From DAOUJI01 sp965224415 (GTDB lineage Bacteria; Chloroflexota; Dehalococcoidia; Lucifugimonadales; JAGWBF01): a stretch of 64,000 nucleotides of DNA. Location of the stretch: positions 186,001-250,000 of the forward strand of contig CBDCZB010000002.1 in assembly GCA_965224415.1 (NCBI GenBank), given 5' to 3'. Both the position numbers and the translations under genes were made by a program. Shown here piece after piece: positions 35,473 through 44,405 of the stretch. The number at the start of each line of letters is the position of its first letter. The first letter of the stretch is position 1. The notes under the pieces are model-generated. The model did not search any database and was not told the origin of the DNA. It saw nothing but the letters and a program-made list of their open reading frames with translations.

Positions 35473-36909
35473 ATGCGTGGCGTCGACGCGAAAAGAGTCA
35501 TGCAGCAGCCGCAAGACCAACATCAACACACAGAAAGGCCCCCAGACGCTCCGGGCGTCCCGGACGTGATCGAACAGGCCGAGGACCTCATGGCCCAGGT
35601 GCGTGAGAACCTGAGCGCAAATGACTTTCCCTCGGCTCTGACACTGTTCATGGACCTGCGTCCGGCGGACCAAGCCGAGTTGGTAGGGGAACTGCGCGGC
35701 GGGCAACAAGAGGAGATGCTCAGGTCCATGACCCCGGAAGTGGCTGCGGGTCTGCTGGAGCACATGGAGCCTGAAGAGGCCGTCGAGGTGTTCGGCGGCT
35801 TGGAGACTTCAGCGTTATCGGCTGCGCTGGACCAGACGACCCCCGACGTTGCGGTCGACTTCCTCAAGCATCTTCCCGAAGAACAGTCCCAGGAAACCCT
35901 TGAGGCGATGGAAGACCGGGACGAGGTGGCCCTGCTGCTGGGCTATTCCGACGAGACCGCCGGGGGGCTGATGACTCCCGAATTCCTGTCCATACGGGCC
36001 GGGGCCACCGCCGACATCGCCCTGGACTCCGTCAGGATATTCGGCCCCAGAGTCGAGGACGTGGGCTCAATCCTCGTGGTGGACGAAGACCGGAGGCTGG
36101 TCGGGTCATTGGGGCTGGTCAATCTGGCGCTGGCCCGATCAGCCTCTCTGGTACGTGAGCTGATGGACACCGAGGTAGTGTCGGTGCAGGCGGACACTGA
36201 CCAGGAGGAGTGCGCCCGGCTCATGGAGCGGTACGACTTGAGCTATCTGCCAGTCGTCGATGAGCAGAGCCGGCTGCTGGGCGTGATTCTGACCGAGGAC
36301 CTGGTGGACGTGCTTGAAGAGGAAGCCACCGAGGACATGTACAGCATGACCGGAATCGCCGGAGAACGGCTGTTCAACCCCTTCTTCTCGTCCATGCGTC
36401 GGCGCCTGCCATGGCTCTACTTGAACCTGGCCACCGCCGTGCTGGCCGCGGCGGTGGTGAGCTTATTCGAGTCCACCATCGAAAAGCTGGTCGTGCTCGC
36501 AGTATTTCTCCCGGTCATCGCGGGCCAGGGCGGAATCGGAGGCGCCCAGACCCTCACCCTAGTCATCCGCAGCATGGCGTTGGGGGAGCTTCCGGCGCGC
36601 CGGGCCTTCAGGCTGTTGGTGCGGGAGGCTGGACTGGGAATCCTCCACGGGGTGCTGCTGGGGGTGGCTGTGGGCTTGGTGGCGTGGGCCTGGAAGGGCA
36701 ATTTCATGCTGGGCGTGGTCCTGTGCCTGGCCATGATAGGCAACATGATTGTCGCGGGTCTGGCCGGGGCGGCGACTCCCATAGCGCTGCGGGTGCTGAA
36801 GCTGGACCCCGCCCTCGGCGCCGCCGTGATTGTCACCACAATAACCGACATAGTTGGATTCGTACTCTTCCTGGGGATAGCTACAGCCCTGATCAGCTTG
36901 CTCATATAG
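35473..36909 (+). CDS. mgtE: MgtE-family magnesium transporter
   Basis: A 478-residue Mg2+ channel. The N-terminal MgtE_N superhelix covers residues about 30-150 (LRPADQAELVGEL, DETAGGLMTPEF), a CBS pair follows (VRELMDTEVVSVQADTDQEECARLM, LPVVDEQSRLLGVI), and five hydrophobic segments make up the C-terminal membrane domain, with the pore-associated FLPVIAGQGGIGGAQT. Mg2+ bound between the cytosolic domains closes the channel. The start is the first ATG of the frame; a shorter protein from Met10 is possible. Stands alone. Confidence 0.92.
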   Translation: MRGVDAKRVMQQPQDQHQHTERPPDAPGVPDVIEQAEDLMAQVRENLSANDFPSALTLFMDLRPADQAELVGELRGGQQEEMLRSMTPEVAAGLLEHMEPEEAVEVFGGLETSALSAALDQTTPDVAVDFLKHLPEEQSQETLEAMEDRDEVALLLGYSDETAGGLMTPEFLSIRAGATADIALDSVRIFGPRVEDVGSILVVDEDRRLVGSLGLVNLALARSASLVRELMDTEVVSVQADTDQEECARLMERYDLSYLPVVDEQSRLLGVILTEDLVDVLEEEATEDMYSMTGIAGERLFNPFFSSMRRRLPWLYLNLATAVLAAAVVSLFESTIEKLVVLAVFLPVIAGQGGIGGAQTLTLVIRSMALGELPARRAFRLLVREAGLGILHGVLLGVAVGLVAWAWKGNFMLGVVLCLAMIGNMIVAGLAGAATPIALRVLKLDPALGAAVIVTTITDIVGFVLFLGIATALISLLI

Positions 36910-36921
36910 GGGATGTCCGCC

Positions 36922-37097
36922 TTTCCCATTCCCCCCGGCGGGAGAAGGTGTGGATAAGGGGGATGGTCCAATAAGCCCGTCTTTCCGGCGCAGGCCGGAA
37001 TCCAGAGAGCCTTGTTAGAAGAAATGGCGCTTTCTGGATTCCGTCGAAATCACGGGGCGGATGCTTCGACAAGCTCAGCGCGAACGGCAGCCACCGC
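36922..37097. repeat. Three dispersed repeat elements between mgtE and the NDUFA9-like gene
   Basis: 36922-36962 is a copy of the CCGGCGGGAGAAGG family; 36978-37005 is an exact copy of the CGTCTTTCCGGCGCAGGCCGG element; 37073-37097 contains GCTTCGACAAGCTCAG followed by CGCGAACGG, related to the reverse-oriented element near 19735. Confidence 0.6.
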
Positions 37098-37105
37098 AAC
37101 TGGCG

Positions 37106-37134
37106 TTGACACCCACGAAAGCCTTTGCTAGCCT
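37106..37134 (+). promoter_or_regulatory. Promoter candidate
   Basis: TTGACA (37106-37111) and TAGCCT (37129-37134) are 17 bases apart and share the surrounding TTTGCTAGCCTGAA with the mgtE promoter at 35347. Confidence 0.5.
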
Positions 37135-37170
37135 GAAATCAGGAAAGATTGGCCGGATGAGGATGGTATT

Positions 37171-38121
37171 TTGATTGCTCTCGTGACTGGGGCCACCGGA
37201 TTCCTAGGACGCCAGGTAGTCAAAGCGCTGGACGATTTGGGCATCGAGGTGCGATGCCTGGTCCATACGCCCGGAAAAGAAGATGTCTTCGGACGGACCA
37301 GCTTTGACGTGCACTATGGGAGCGTCGACGATCCCGAATCCATAAGCGCCGCGCTCTACAACGTGGACGCAGTCGTTCACCTTGTGGCCGTCATTCGAGA
37401 GAGGGGATCGGCCACTTTTGAAGCCGTCAACCACCGGGGAGCCAGAAACGTGGCCCACGCCGCCGCCCAAGCGGGGGTCAAGCACCTGGTCCACGTCGGC
37501 GCCATCGGTTCAGTCGACGACGCACGGCTTCCCTATCTCCACAGCAAGTGGAGGGGAGAGCAGGCTGTGATGGAGTCCGGCGTCCCCTACACCGTTGTCA
37601 GGGCGTCCATCCTATATGGGCCTGGGGACGAGTTCATAAACTCCCTGGCAGGACTTGTCAAAGCCTTTCCCGTGGCGACGGTGGCAGGGAGCGGGCGCAA
37701 CAAGTTCCAGCCTATCGCGGTGGATGAGGCGGCCAAGTGCGTGGCGTTGGCCGTCCAGCGGCAGGGCCCCTTGAGAGAGACCGTCGAGATTGGCGGACCC
37801 CACCATCTGACCTACAACGAGATTGTCGACGCGATATGCCGCACCTACAGGGCCCGCAGGCTCAGGGTGCACGTGCCGTTGTTCGCAATGCGGCCCGCTG
37901 TCAAGTTGATGGAGTCGGTCATGTCCAGGCCGCCTGTCACAACTGATCAGCTGGGCATGGTGAGCTTGGACAATGTGGCCGAGCTGGGCACAGTGGAGAA
38001 AGTCTTCGGCTTCTCTCCAAGGCCGCTTGAGGGGAACATAGGGTACATCCGGGACATCAGCGCTTTCGAGGGCCTGAAGATGGCCCTGGGTAAGATGCCG
38101 AAACGCCTCCGGGACCACTAG
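37171..38121 (+). CDS. NAD(P)-binding complex I NDUFA9-like / extended SDR protein
   Basis: A 316-residue extended short-chain dehydrogenase-like protein. The nucleotide loop is VTGATGFLGRQVV; YLHSKWRGEQAV has Tyr replaced from the usual YxxxK (reads S-K-W after H), and the NKFQPIAVDEAAKCVA block is typical of the atypical SDR subgroup that includes complex I subunit NDUFA9 and isoflavone-reductase-like proteins. It may bind NAD(P)H without classic dehydrogenase chemistry. The start is a TTG at 37171 with GAGGATGG upstream. It is followed after four bases by folC and then fabF, probably as one operon. Confidence 0.8.
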   Translation: MIALVTGATGFLGRQVVKALDDLGIEVRCLVHTPGKEDVFGRTSFDVHYGSVDDPESISAALYNVDAVVHLVAVIRERGSATFEAVNHRGARNVAHAAAQAGVKHLVHVGAIGSVDDARLPYLHSKWRGEQAVMESGVPYTVVRASILYGPGDEFINSLAGLVKAFPVATVAGSGRNKFQPIAVDEAAKCVALAVQRQGPLRETVEIGGPHHLTYNEIVDAICRTYRARRLRVHVPLFAMRPAVKLMESVMSRPPVTTDQLGMVSLDNVAELGTVEKVFGFSPRPLEGNIGYIRDISAFEGLKMALGKMPKRLRDH

Positions 38122-38125
38122 AGCC

Positions 38126-39469
38126 ATGGACTATAAGTCGGCCTATACCAAGCTGCTGGGCCTGGTGGATCTGGAGCGGATGAGGTCGGCCACGAGGTTC
38201 AGGAAGCGGTACAACCTGGCCAAGATGGAAGCCATCCTCGACCGGATGGGGAATCCCCAAACCCGGACGCCCGCCCTCCACATCACTGGGACCAAAGGAA
38301 AGGGGAGCACCGCCGCCTTGTGCTCCTCGGTCCTGGTCAACGCCGGCTATCACACCGGATTCTACTCATCACCCCACATCCATACGTTCAGGGAGCGTAT
38401 ACGGCTGGACGGCGTTCCGGTCAGCCCCGATGAGTTCGCCTCGTTGGTGGAGCGGGTGTGGCCCTACATTACGTGGGTCACCGAACACTCCGGTCTGGGT
38501 GGAGCGACCATGTTCGAAGCCCTGACGGCTATGGCCTTACTCCATTTCAGCGAACGCGCCGAGGTCGAGGTACTGGAAGTGGGTCTTGGGGGCAGGCTCG
38601 ACACGACCAACGTCATTCAACCCCCGGCGCTGAAGGCCTGCGCCATCACGTCCATAAGCCTGGACCATACGTCCATTCTGGGCGACTCTCTTGAGAGCAT
38701 CGCCAACGAAAAAGCGGGTATAATCAAGCCTGGAACGACGGTCGTCAGCGCGCCGCAACCCCCGGAAGCGATGGATGTCATCAGGTCCGTCGCCGACGAA
38801 AAAGGAGCGGAGTTGGTCTTGGTTGGCGAGGACGTTCGTTGGACGCCAGGAGCCAAAAGCCAAGACGGGCAGAGTTTCACCGTGCACGGTCGTTCTGGTT
38901 CTTACGATTTGTGGACGCCCTTGCTTGGCGACTTCCAGATGGAGAACGGAGCGGTGGCGGTCGGAACGCTGGAGGCTGCTGCGGAACGGGGCCTGGAGAT
39001 AACTAAGGAGGCCATGAAGGAAGGGTTCCGCACGGTGTCGTGGCCCTGCCGCATGGAAGTGTTGCCGGGCAGACCGCGAATCGTGTGCGACGGCAGCCAC
39101 AACCCATATTCGGCAGCCAAACTCAAGGCCACCCTGCCCGAGTATCTGGACTATTCGGACGTGATAATGGTGGCGGGAGTCTCGGCGGACAAGAACATGG
39201 GCGGCATAGTGGCCGAGTTGGCCGGTATGACCCGAAAGGCCGTGGTCGCCAGGTCAAGGCATCCCAGAGCAGCCGACGCCGAAGAGGTGGCAGAGGCCTT
39301 CCGCAACAACGGCACGGAAGCCGTCGTGGCGCCCGACGTGAGCCGAGCGCTGGAGCAAGCCAGGTCTATGGCCGGGGACGACGACATAGTGCTGGCCACC
39401 GGGTCCCTTTTCATAGCCGCAGAGGTCAGGGAAGCGGTGCTGGGAATCGAGCCGGAACTCTACACATAG
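38126..39469 (+). CDS. folC: Bifunctional folylpolyglutamate synthase/dihydrofolate synthase
   Basis: A 447-residue Mur-ligase-fold enzyme. HITGTKGKGSTAAL is the ATP loop, SPHIHTFRERI and IANEKAGIIKPG are folate-ligase signatures, and CDGSHNPYSAAKL occurs in the C-terminal domain. It adds glutamate to dihydropteroate and to folates in the cytosol. Start ATG at 38126, four bases after the preceding stop, indicates coupling. Normal length for the family. Confidence 0.93.
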   Translation: MDYKSAYTKLLGLVDLERMRSATRFRKRYNLAKMEAILDRMGNPQTRTPALHITGTKGKGSTAALCSSVLVNAGYHTGFYSSPHIHTFRERIRLDGVPVSPDEFASLVERVWPYITWVTEHSGLGGATMFEALTAMALLHFSERAEVEVLEVGLGGRLDTTNVIQPPALKACAITSISLDHTSILGDSLESIANEKAGIIKPGTTVVSAPQPPEAMDVIRSVADEKGAELVLVGEDVRWTPGAKSQDGQSFTVHGRSGSYDLWTPLLGDFQMENGAVAVGTLEAAAERGLEITKEAMKEGFRTVSWPCRMEVLPGRPRIVCDGSHNPYSAAKLKATLPEYLDYSDVIMVAGVSADKNMGGIVAELAGMTRKAVVARSRHPRAADAEEVAEAFRNNGTEAVVAPDVSRALEQARSMAGDDDIVLATGSLFIAAEVREAVLGIEPELYT

Positions 39470-39511
39470 CAGCCGGGCCAGGTGCAACCGGGATCAGACG
39501 AGAGGAGATGG

Positions 39512-40756
39512 ATGGATAGGCGCAGAGTGGTGGTTACGGGAATGGGGGCGGTGACTCCGCTGGGAATGAACGTGGACGAATACTGGGCGAACTTGCTGGC
39601 CGGCAAGTCGGGAATCGGCGACATGACACTCTGCGACCCCACCGGCTACTCTTGCCGCATAGCCGGCGAGGTGAAGGACTTCGACCCCGTCCAATACGTG
39701 AATCCAAAGGAGGCCCGGCGAATGGCCCGTTTCTCCCAACTGGCCGTGGCCGCCGGTCTCATGGCGGCTGAGGACTCTGGTCTGGACATGTCCAAAGAAG
39801 ACCGTCACAAGGTGGGCGTGATTCTGGGAAACGGAAACGGCGGCTTCCCGGAGATGGAATCAGGCGCCCGCGTGGTGGTCGAGAAGGGCGGAATGCGAAT
39901 GTCGCCCTTCTTCTTTCCTCTGGTGCTGCCCAACATGGCGGCGGGCAACTTGAGCCGTGTCCTCGGCGCCAAGGGGTACAACTCGACGGCCATCACCGCC
40001 TGCGCAGCCTCCAATCAGGCGATGGGCGAGGCCCTGGAGGCGGTGCGCAGAGGGACCGCCGACGTGATATTCACCGGAGGAGCCGAGGCGGGAATAAGTC
40101 AGCTTGGCCTGGGCGGGTTCTGCGTAATGAAAGCTCTCAGCGTCAGCAACGACCAACCTCAGCGGGCCAGCAGGCCCTTCGACGCCAAACGGGACGGGTT
40201 CGTTCCCGCGGAAGGAGCCGTGGTGCTAGCCCTGGAATCCCTGGACCACGCCCTGGCGCGGGACGCTCGCATACTGTGCGAGCTGGCGGGGTTCGGATGT
40301 ACTTCCGACGCCTACCACCCTGTTCACCCGGAAGAGTCCGGCGACAGCACCATTCTAGCCATGAAAAACGCTCTCGACGACGCCGGAGTCTCACTAGACG
40401 AGGTGGACTACATCAACGCCCACGGCACCTCCACACCTCTGAACGACATGGCGGAGACCAAGGCCATTAAGGGCTTGTTCGGGGAGCAGGCGTACAAGAT
40501 ACCCATTAGCTCCACCAAGTCCATGACCGGACACTCGCTGGGAGCCGCAGGCGCCCTGGAAGCCGTTCCCTGCGTGAGGGCAATAACCGACGGACAGGTC
40601 CACCCGACCATAAACTACGACTTCCCCGACCCTGAGTGCGACCTGGACTATATACCCAACCAATCCAGAAAGCTGGACGTACGCGTGGCGCTGTCCAACG
40701 CTTTCGGCTTCGGCGGGCAGAACGCCTGCCTCGTGTTCAAGCGGTTCGAAGAGTAG
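39512..40756 (+). CDS. fabF: Beta-ketoacyl-ACP synthase II
   Basis: A 414-residue condensing enzyme. The Cys-His-His triad is visible: Cys in ITACAASNQAMGEA, His in YINAHGTSTPLND and His in KSMTGHSLGAAGALE. RRVVVTGMGAVTPLG starts the protein at the ATG 39512, which has AGAGGAG in front; the frame is open further upstream. It elongates acyl-ACP with malonyl-ACP in fatty-acid synthesis. No acpP or fabG is adjacent; it ends the operon with folC. Confidence 0.93.
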   Translation: MDRRRVVVTGMGAVTPLGMNVDEYWANLLAGKSGIGDMTLCDPTGYSCRIAGEVKDFDPVQYVNPKEARRMARFSQLAVAAGLMAAEDSGLDMSKEDRHKVGVILGNGNGGFPEMESGARVVVEKGGMRMSPFFFPLVLPNMAAGNLSRVLGAKGYNSTAITACAASNQAMGEALEAVRRGTADVIFTGGAEAGISQLGLGGFCVMKALSVSNDQPQRASRPFDAKRDGFVPAEGAVVLALESLDHALARDARILCELAGFGCTSDAYHPVHPEESGDSTILAMKNALDDAGVSLDEVDYINAHGTSTPLNDMAETKAIKGLFGEQAYKIPISSTKSMTGHSLGAAGALEAVPCVRAITDGQVHPTINYDFPDPECDLDYIPNQSRKLDVRVALSNAFGFGGQNACLVFKRFEE

Positions 40757-40759
40757 AGT

Positions 40760-40987
40760 TCACAACCAGACGCAGGTGACGGTGCCGGTCACTCCGGTGA
40801 TGGTGCGGATGTTGTGGCGGAGCTGGGCGGTGAGGTCCTCATCGGTGTCTGCCTCCAACTCCACTACAAAGTCGTAGGGGCCAAGCACCTCTCGCACTAT
40901 GGCGCCCCTGATGCTCCGGAGCTTCTGGGCTATCTCCGCCGTCCTGACGGGTTCGCAAGTTATAAGCACGTATGCGTTGGCTGCCAT
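40760..40987 (-). CDS. Stand-alone Lrp/AsnC ligand-binding (RAM) domain protein
   Basis: A 75-residue protein consisting only of the alpha-beta sandwich (RAM) domain of Lrp/AsnC regulators: AYVLITCEPVRTAEIAQKLRSI, then VLGPYDFVVELEADTDEDL and the final TGTVTCVWL strand. There is no helix-turn-helix, so it does not bind DNA itself. Such proteins bind amino acids and may modulate partner regulators. GGGAGG precedes the ATG. Convergent with fabF. Confidence 0.8.
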   Translation of the reverse strand: MAANAYVLITCEPVRTAEIAQKLRSIRGAIVREVLGPYDFVVELEADTDEDLTAQLRHNIRTITGVTGTVTCVWL

Positions 40988-41264
40988 CTCAGACCTCCCA
41001 GTGGGTCGAAGCGTCCTAGCCGTGGATTTCAGCGATGCCCATGCGGGCGATAGTATCAGCTTGTTGTAACTCCATAATACACCCGCTCCACGTTCAATTC
41101 CACGCGAGTCCACCACCGCGTACGGTAGATACCACCATCTTCGAGATGTGGCTGGGCAGCCTGTCGACGCACCGAGGCCTCTCGATTCCTGCATTGTGAT
41201 GCGGTGGTGCGAAGGAACGTGGGGAGCGTTACGCTACCTAGACTTACTACGCATCCGCCTCTCC

Positions 41265-41450
41265 CTGCGTCTCTCCTTTCGGCATCCGGTAGCTGGCGCG
41301 AGTCTCGGCAAAGACGCAGGTCGGGTTCTCCGCGCCCTCCCAGACTTGCGGCGCAGTCTCACAAGATGGGTGCGGAGCGTCCGCATATCCCCTGACTCAT
41401 CAGGACCTCCAGACCCACTACAGCAGATGGTCGTGGTTCACACCCGCCCG
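41265..41450 (-). pseudogene. OmpR-type response-regulator C-terminal domain remnant
   Basis: The minus strand encodes NHDHLL, a TAG, WVW, then in another frame SGDMRTLRTHLVRLRRKSG and in a third frame EGAENPTCVFAETRASYRMPKGE. In order these are the recognition helix and wing of an OmpR/KdpE-type DNA-binding domain. At least two frameshifts and one amber codon show it is dead. Together with 41655-41920 it points to a lost two-component system. Confidence 0.55.
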
Positions 41451-41654
41451 GGGCTCGTCGACAGCTCGACGGGCATCTGGTATCAGGAGGAGTCTCCAGG
41501 CATCAGAAATACTTGCGGCGGAAACCACTCTGATTCAATATTCGCAGTTCACAAAAGACACGAAATTCTCAGGTACTCGTGGGCGGTGGACTTGAAGCCA
41601 TCACGTAGTCAGACGACACCATTCGTGCGGGGCGCTATCGTCATTGAGGAGGAT

Positions 41655-41920
41655 CCGTCGTTTCGCCCCTCGGCATCCGGTAGCCGACGCGAGGCTCGGT
41701 GAAGATATATGTGGGGTCGTCCGCGTCGTCGCCCAGCTTGCGCCGCCATCACCCTGGGAAGGTCCCGCGGCAGGTCGATGTTGAGGTTGTCCCGGCCCCC
41801 TCCGCTCGTGGAAGGTGTTCCTGGCCCGGTCCACCAGCACCGCCGCGTCGGTGGGCTCGGGGGAGACCGACAGCGCGCCCGCCTCGATGCGGGCCCCCAC
41901 GCCTGAGAGTCCTAAACGAG
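41655..41920 (-). pseudogene. Sensor kinase/response regulator fusion remnant
   Basis: Upstream part (minus strand, about 41920-41750) reads like the inter-domain region of a KdpD-type histidine kinase: EAGALSVSPEPTDAAVLVDRAR, then after a shift NLNIDLPRDLPRVM. This runs straight into RRKLGDDADDPTYIFTEPRVGYRMPRGE, the C-terminal wing of an OmpR-type regulator, in a different frame. A deletion appears to have joined the two genes, removing the ATPase domain and receiver. A second copy of the same wing, so not simply the other end of 41265-41450. Confidence 0.5.
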
Positions 41921-41992
41921 ACGGCGGCGGGCAGGACAACGAGGCCCACAGAAGGCCATAGAGCGAAGTTGCGAGCTAGGCGGGTGTAGCAG

Positions 41993-42232
41993 TTACCCGT
42001 GTCCTCGGTGCGGCCGTCCCTGGTGAAGTGAGGGAACAGCCCGCAGCTCCGCACCAGCCTGAATTAAGCGCAGATCAACGACACAGAGCAAGTAGTCGTC
42101 AGGTTTCTTACTTGCTGTTTCCGCTTGCAGAGGTGTTAGGCGGGCTTGACCTGTAGTTGTAGCCTTAACCTCAAGGAGGTATGGACCAACCGTGAACCTT
42201 GTAGATCCGGAAAAGCCGCCAATCCCAAACAA
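41993..42232 (-). pseudogene. DUF3883-like fragment
   Basis: A short frame with YLLEVKATTTGQARLTPLQ then KKPDDYLLCVVDLR resembles the PD-(D/E)XK-like DUF3883 domain (EVKxT motif) seen in restriction-associated and helicase proteins. It has only a TTG start at the 5' end, loses similarity after the VVDL strand, and lies in the degenerate 41-42.2 kb stretch. Either a fragment or a diverged small protein. Confidence 0.35.
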
Positions 42233-42267
42233 ACCGGACCGCTTCCCAGTTTCGAGGCGGGTTGCTA

Positions 42268-44405
42268 CTACTCATACCAGCCCGACCCAAATAGCAGTCC
42301 GTCATGCCGCACAATCCAAGTGTGTTTCTGACGGTTCTCGCCCGATTCCGGGTTGAGCAACACATAGTCGACCCAATGACCCGCCTCAGTGGCGCTCAGC
42401 AAGTCGTCGCCATAGAAATACCCCGTGGCGTCCACACGGAGGCTGGGATCACGCCCTCGAAACTGCGGGTTATGGTGGGCTATCGTGTAGCCGTCTTGGT
42501 CGATGATGAAGACGTGCCACTGGCCGTCAACACTCTCCTTGGCGTTGTAGTAGGCGACGGCCTCCTCCAGGCCGAGGGCGACGTAGAGGTTCATGGCCTG
42601 CTGCACGAAGGCCTTGGTGTAGGCGGGGGCGTCGGACTTGCCGGGGCCGCGTTCGTACCAGCCGGAGCCGAAGGTGATGCCGTCGTGGATGACCACCCAG
42701 GAGTGCTTGGTCTGCACAACGCCAGAGGCGGGATTGGCATAGGTGTAGTCGAACCAGGCGCCGTCCTGGTCGGCGGAGGCGGCGACGGCGGACCCGGTGG
42801 GATAGGAGTTGGGTCCGAGAGCCTGGGAGACGTGCTTGCCCACGAGGTCGGGGTTGGAGGCATGAGCGATGATGGTCTGGTTCTCATCGATGATGAAGAC
42901 GTACCACTGGCCGTCGAGGCTCTCCTTGGCGTTGTAGTAGGCGACGGCCTCCTCCAGGCCGAGGGCGACGTAGAGGTTCATGGCCTGCTGCACGAAGGCC
43001 TATTTGTGTAGGCGGGGGCGTCGGACTTGCCGGGGCGGCGTTCGTACCAGCCGGAGCCGAAGGTGATGCCGTCGTGGATGACCACCCAGGAGTGCTTGGT
43101 CTCCACAACGACAGAGGCGGGATTGGCATAGGTGTAGTCGAACCAGGCGCCGTCCTAGTCGGCGGAGGCGGCGACGGCGGACCCGGTGGGATAGGAGTTG
43201 GGTCCGAGAGCCTGGGAGACGTGCTTGCCCACGAGGTCGGGGTTGGAGGCATGAGCGATGATGGTCTGGTTCTCATCGATGATGAAGACGTACCACTGGC
43301 CGTCGAGGCTCTCCTTGGCGTTGTAGTAGGCGACGGCCTCCTCCAGGCCGAGGGCGACGTAGAGGTTCATGGCCTGCTGCACGAAGGCCTTGGTGTAGGC
43401 GGGGGCGTCGGACTTGCCGGGGCCGCGTTCGTACCAGCCGGAGCCGAAGGTGATGCCGTCGTGGATGACCACCCAGGAGTGCTTGGTCTGCACAACGCCA
43501 GAGGCGGGATTGGGGTAGGTGTAGTCGAACCAGGCGCCGTCCTGGTCGGCGGAGGCGGCGACGGCGGACCCGGTGGGATAGGAGTTGGGTCCGAGAGCCT
43601 GGGAGACGTGCTTGCCCACGAGATCGGGGTTGGAGGCATGAGCGATGATGGTCTGGTTCTCATCGATGATGAAGACGTACCACTGGCCGTCGAGGCTCTC
43701 CTTGGCGTTGTAGTAGGCGACGGCCTCCTCCAGGCCGAGGGCGACGTAGAGGTTCATGGCCTGCTGCACGAAGGCCTTGGTGTAGGCGGGGGCGTCGGAC
43801 TTGCCGGGGCCGCGTTCGTACCAGCCGGAGCCGAAGGTGATGCCGTCGTGGATGACCACCCAGGAGTGCTTGGTCTGCACAACGCCAGAGGCGGGATTGG
43901 GGTAGGTGTAGTCGAACCAGGCGCCGTCCTAGTCGGCGGAGGCGGCGACGGCGGACCCGGTGGGATAGGAGTTGGGTCCGAGAGCCTGGGAGACGTGCTT
44001 GCCCACGAGGTCGGGGTTGGAGGCATGAGCGATGATGGTCTGGTTCTCATCGATGATGAAGACGTACCACTGGCCGTCGAGGCTCTCCTTGGCGTTGTAG
44101 TAGGCGACGGTGGCATCGAGTCCTTCCGATTCGTATCTGCTGATGGCGTCCCCTACTAGGAACTTGGTGTAGTCCCCGGGCGTCGACTTGGGAGGTGCGG
44201 CCGCCGTGGTATAACTCGTGTCCAACTGCTCCTGCATCTGCTCAATGAGAGACGCGACGGTGGCCTCATCCACGAGGGCGGGTGCGCCCGCGGGGCCCTG
44301 CGGCCCGGGAGGCCCCTGCTCCCCGGCAGGCCCAGCGTCTCCCTGGCAGGCAGCAATTAACAGGACGAGAGCGATGATCGAGGTTACTGTGATTAGTGCG
44401 CGCAT
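42268..44405 (-). pseudogene. Lipoprotein with collagen-like segment and five tandem Cache domains, interrupted
   Basis: From ATG 44405 (GGGGG upstream) the product has a lipoprotein signal (LLIAAC, Cys20), about six collagen-like Gly-X-Y triplets, a short helix and then five Cache-type sensor units of about 129 residues. Units 1-4 are nearly identical (YVFIIDENQTIIAHASNP, LVGKHVSQALG, HSWVVIHDGITFGSGWYE); the fifth has diverged (IIDQDGYTIAHHNP). Cache domains bind small ligands outside the cell. The frame is broken by TAG at 43929-43931 and 43155-43157 and by a +2 insertion near 43001-43006. If all were repaired it would encode about 711 residues ending at TAG 42268. No chemotaxis or kinase domain is attached. 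Pseudogene, phase-variable gene or misassembly are all possible. Confidence 0.75.
42545..44110. repeat. Four tandem near-identical 387-bp repeats
   Basis: The same landmark (GTACCACTGGCCGTCGAGG) occurs at 42901, 43290, 43677 and 44064, giving spacings of 389, 387 and 387 bases; 387 is 129 codons, so the repeat keeps frame. Copies differ at only a few bases (for example CTG/CTA at the amber site, GGGGTAGG/GGCATAGG). The 389 spacing reflects a two-base insertion. Such identity implies recent amplification or ongoing gene conversion. Confidence 0.9.

Noticed and set aside
42545..44110. CRISPR array or mobile-element repeats
   Set aside because: The 387-bp units are coding, keep frame and have no unique spacers.
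42304..44159. Long plus-strand frames rich in Gly and Val opposite the Cache repeats
   Set aside because: They are antisense shadows of the repeated Cache gene, low-complexity and without ribosome-binding sites or domain similarity; their length only reflects the codon bias of the true strand.
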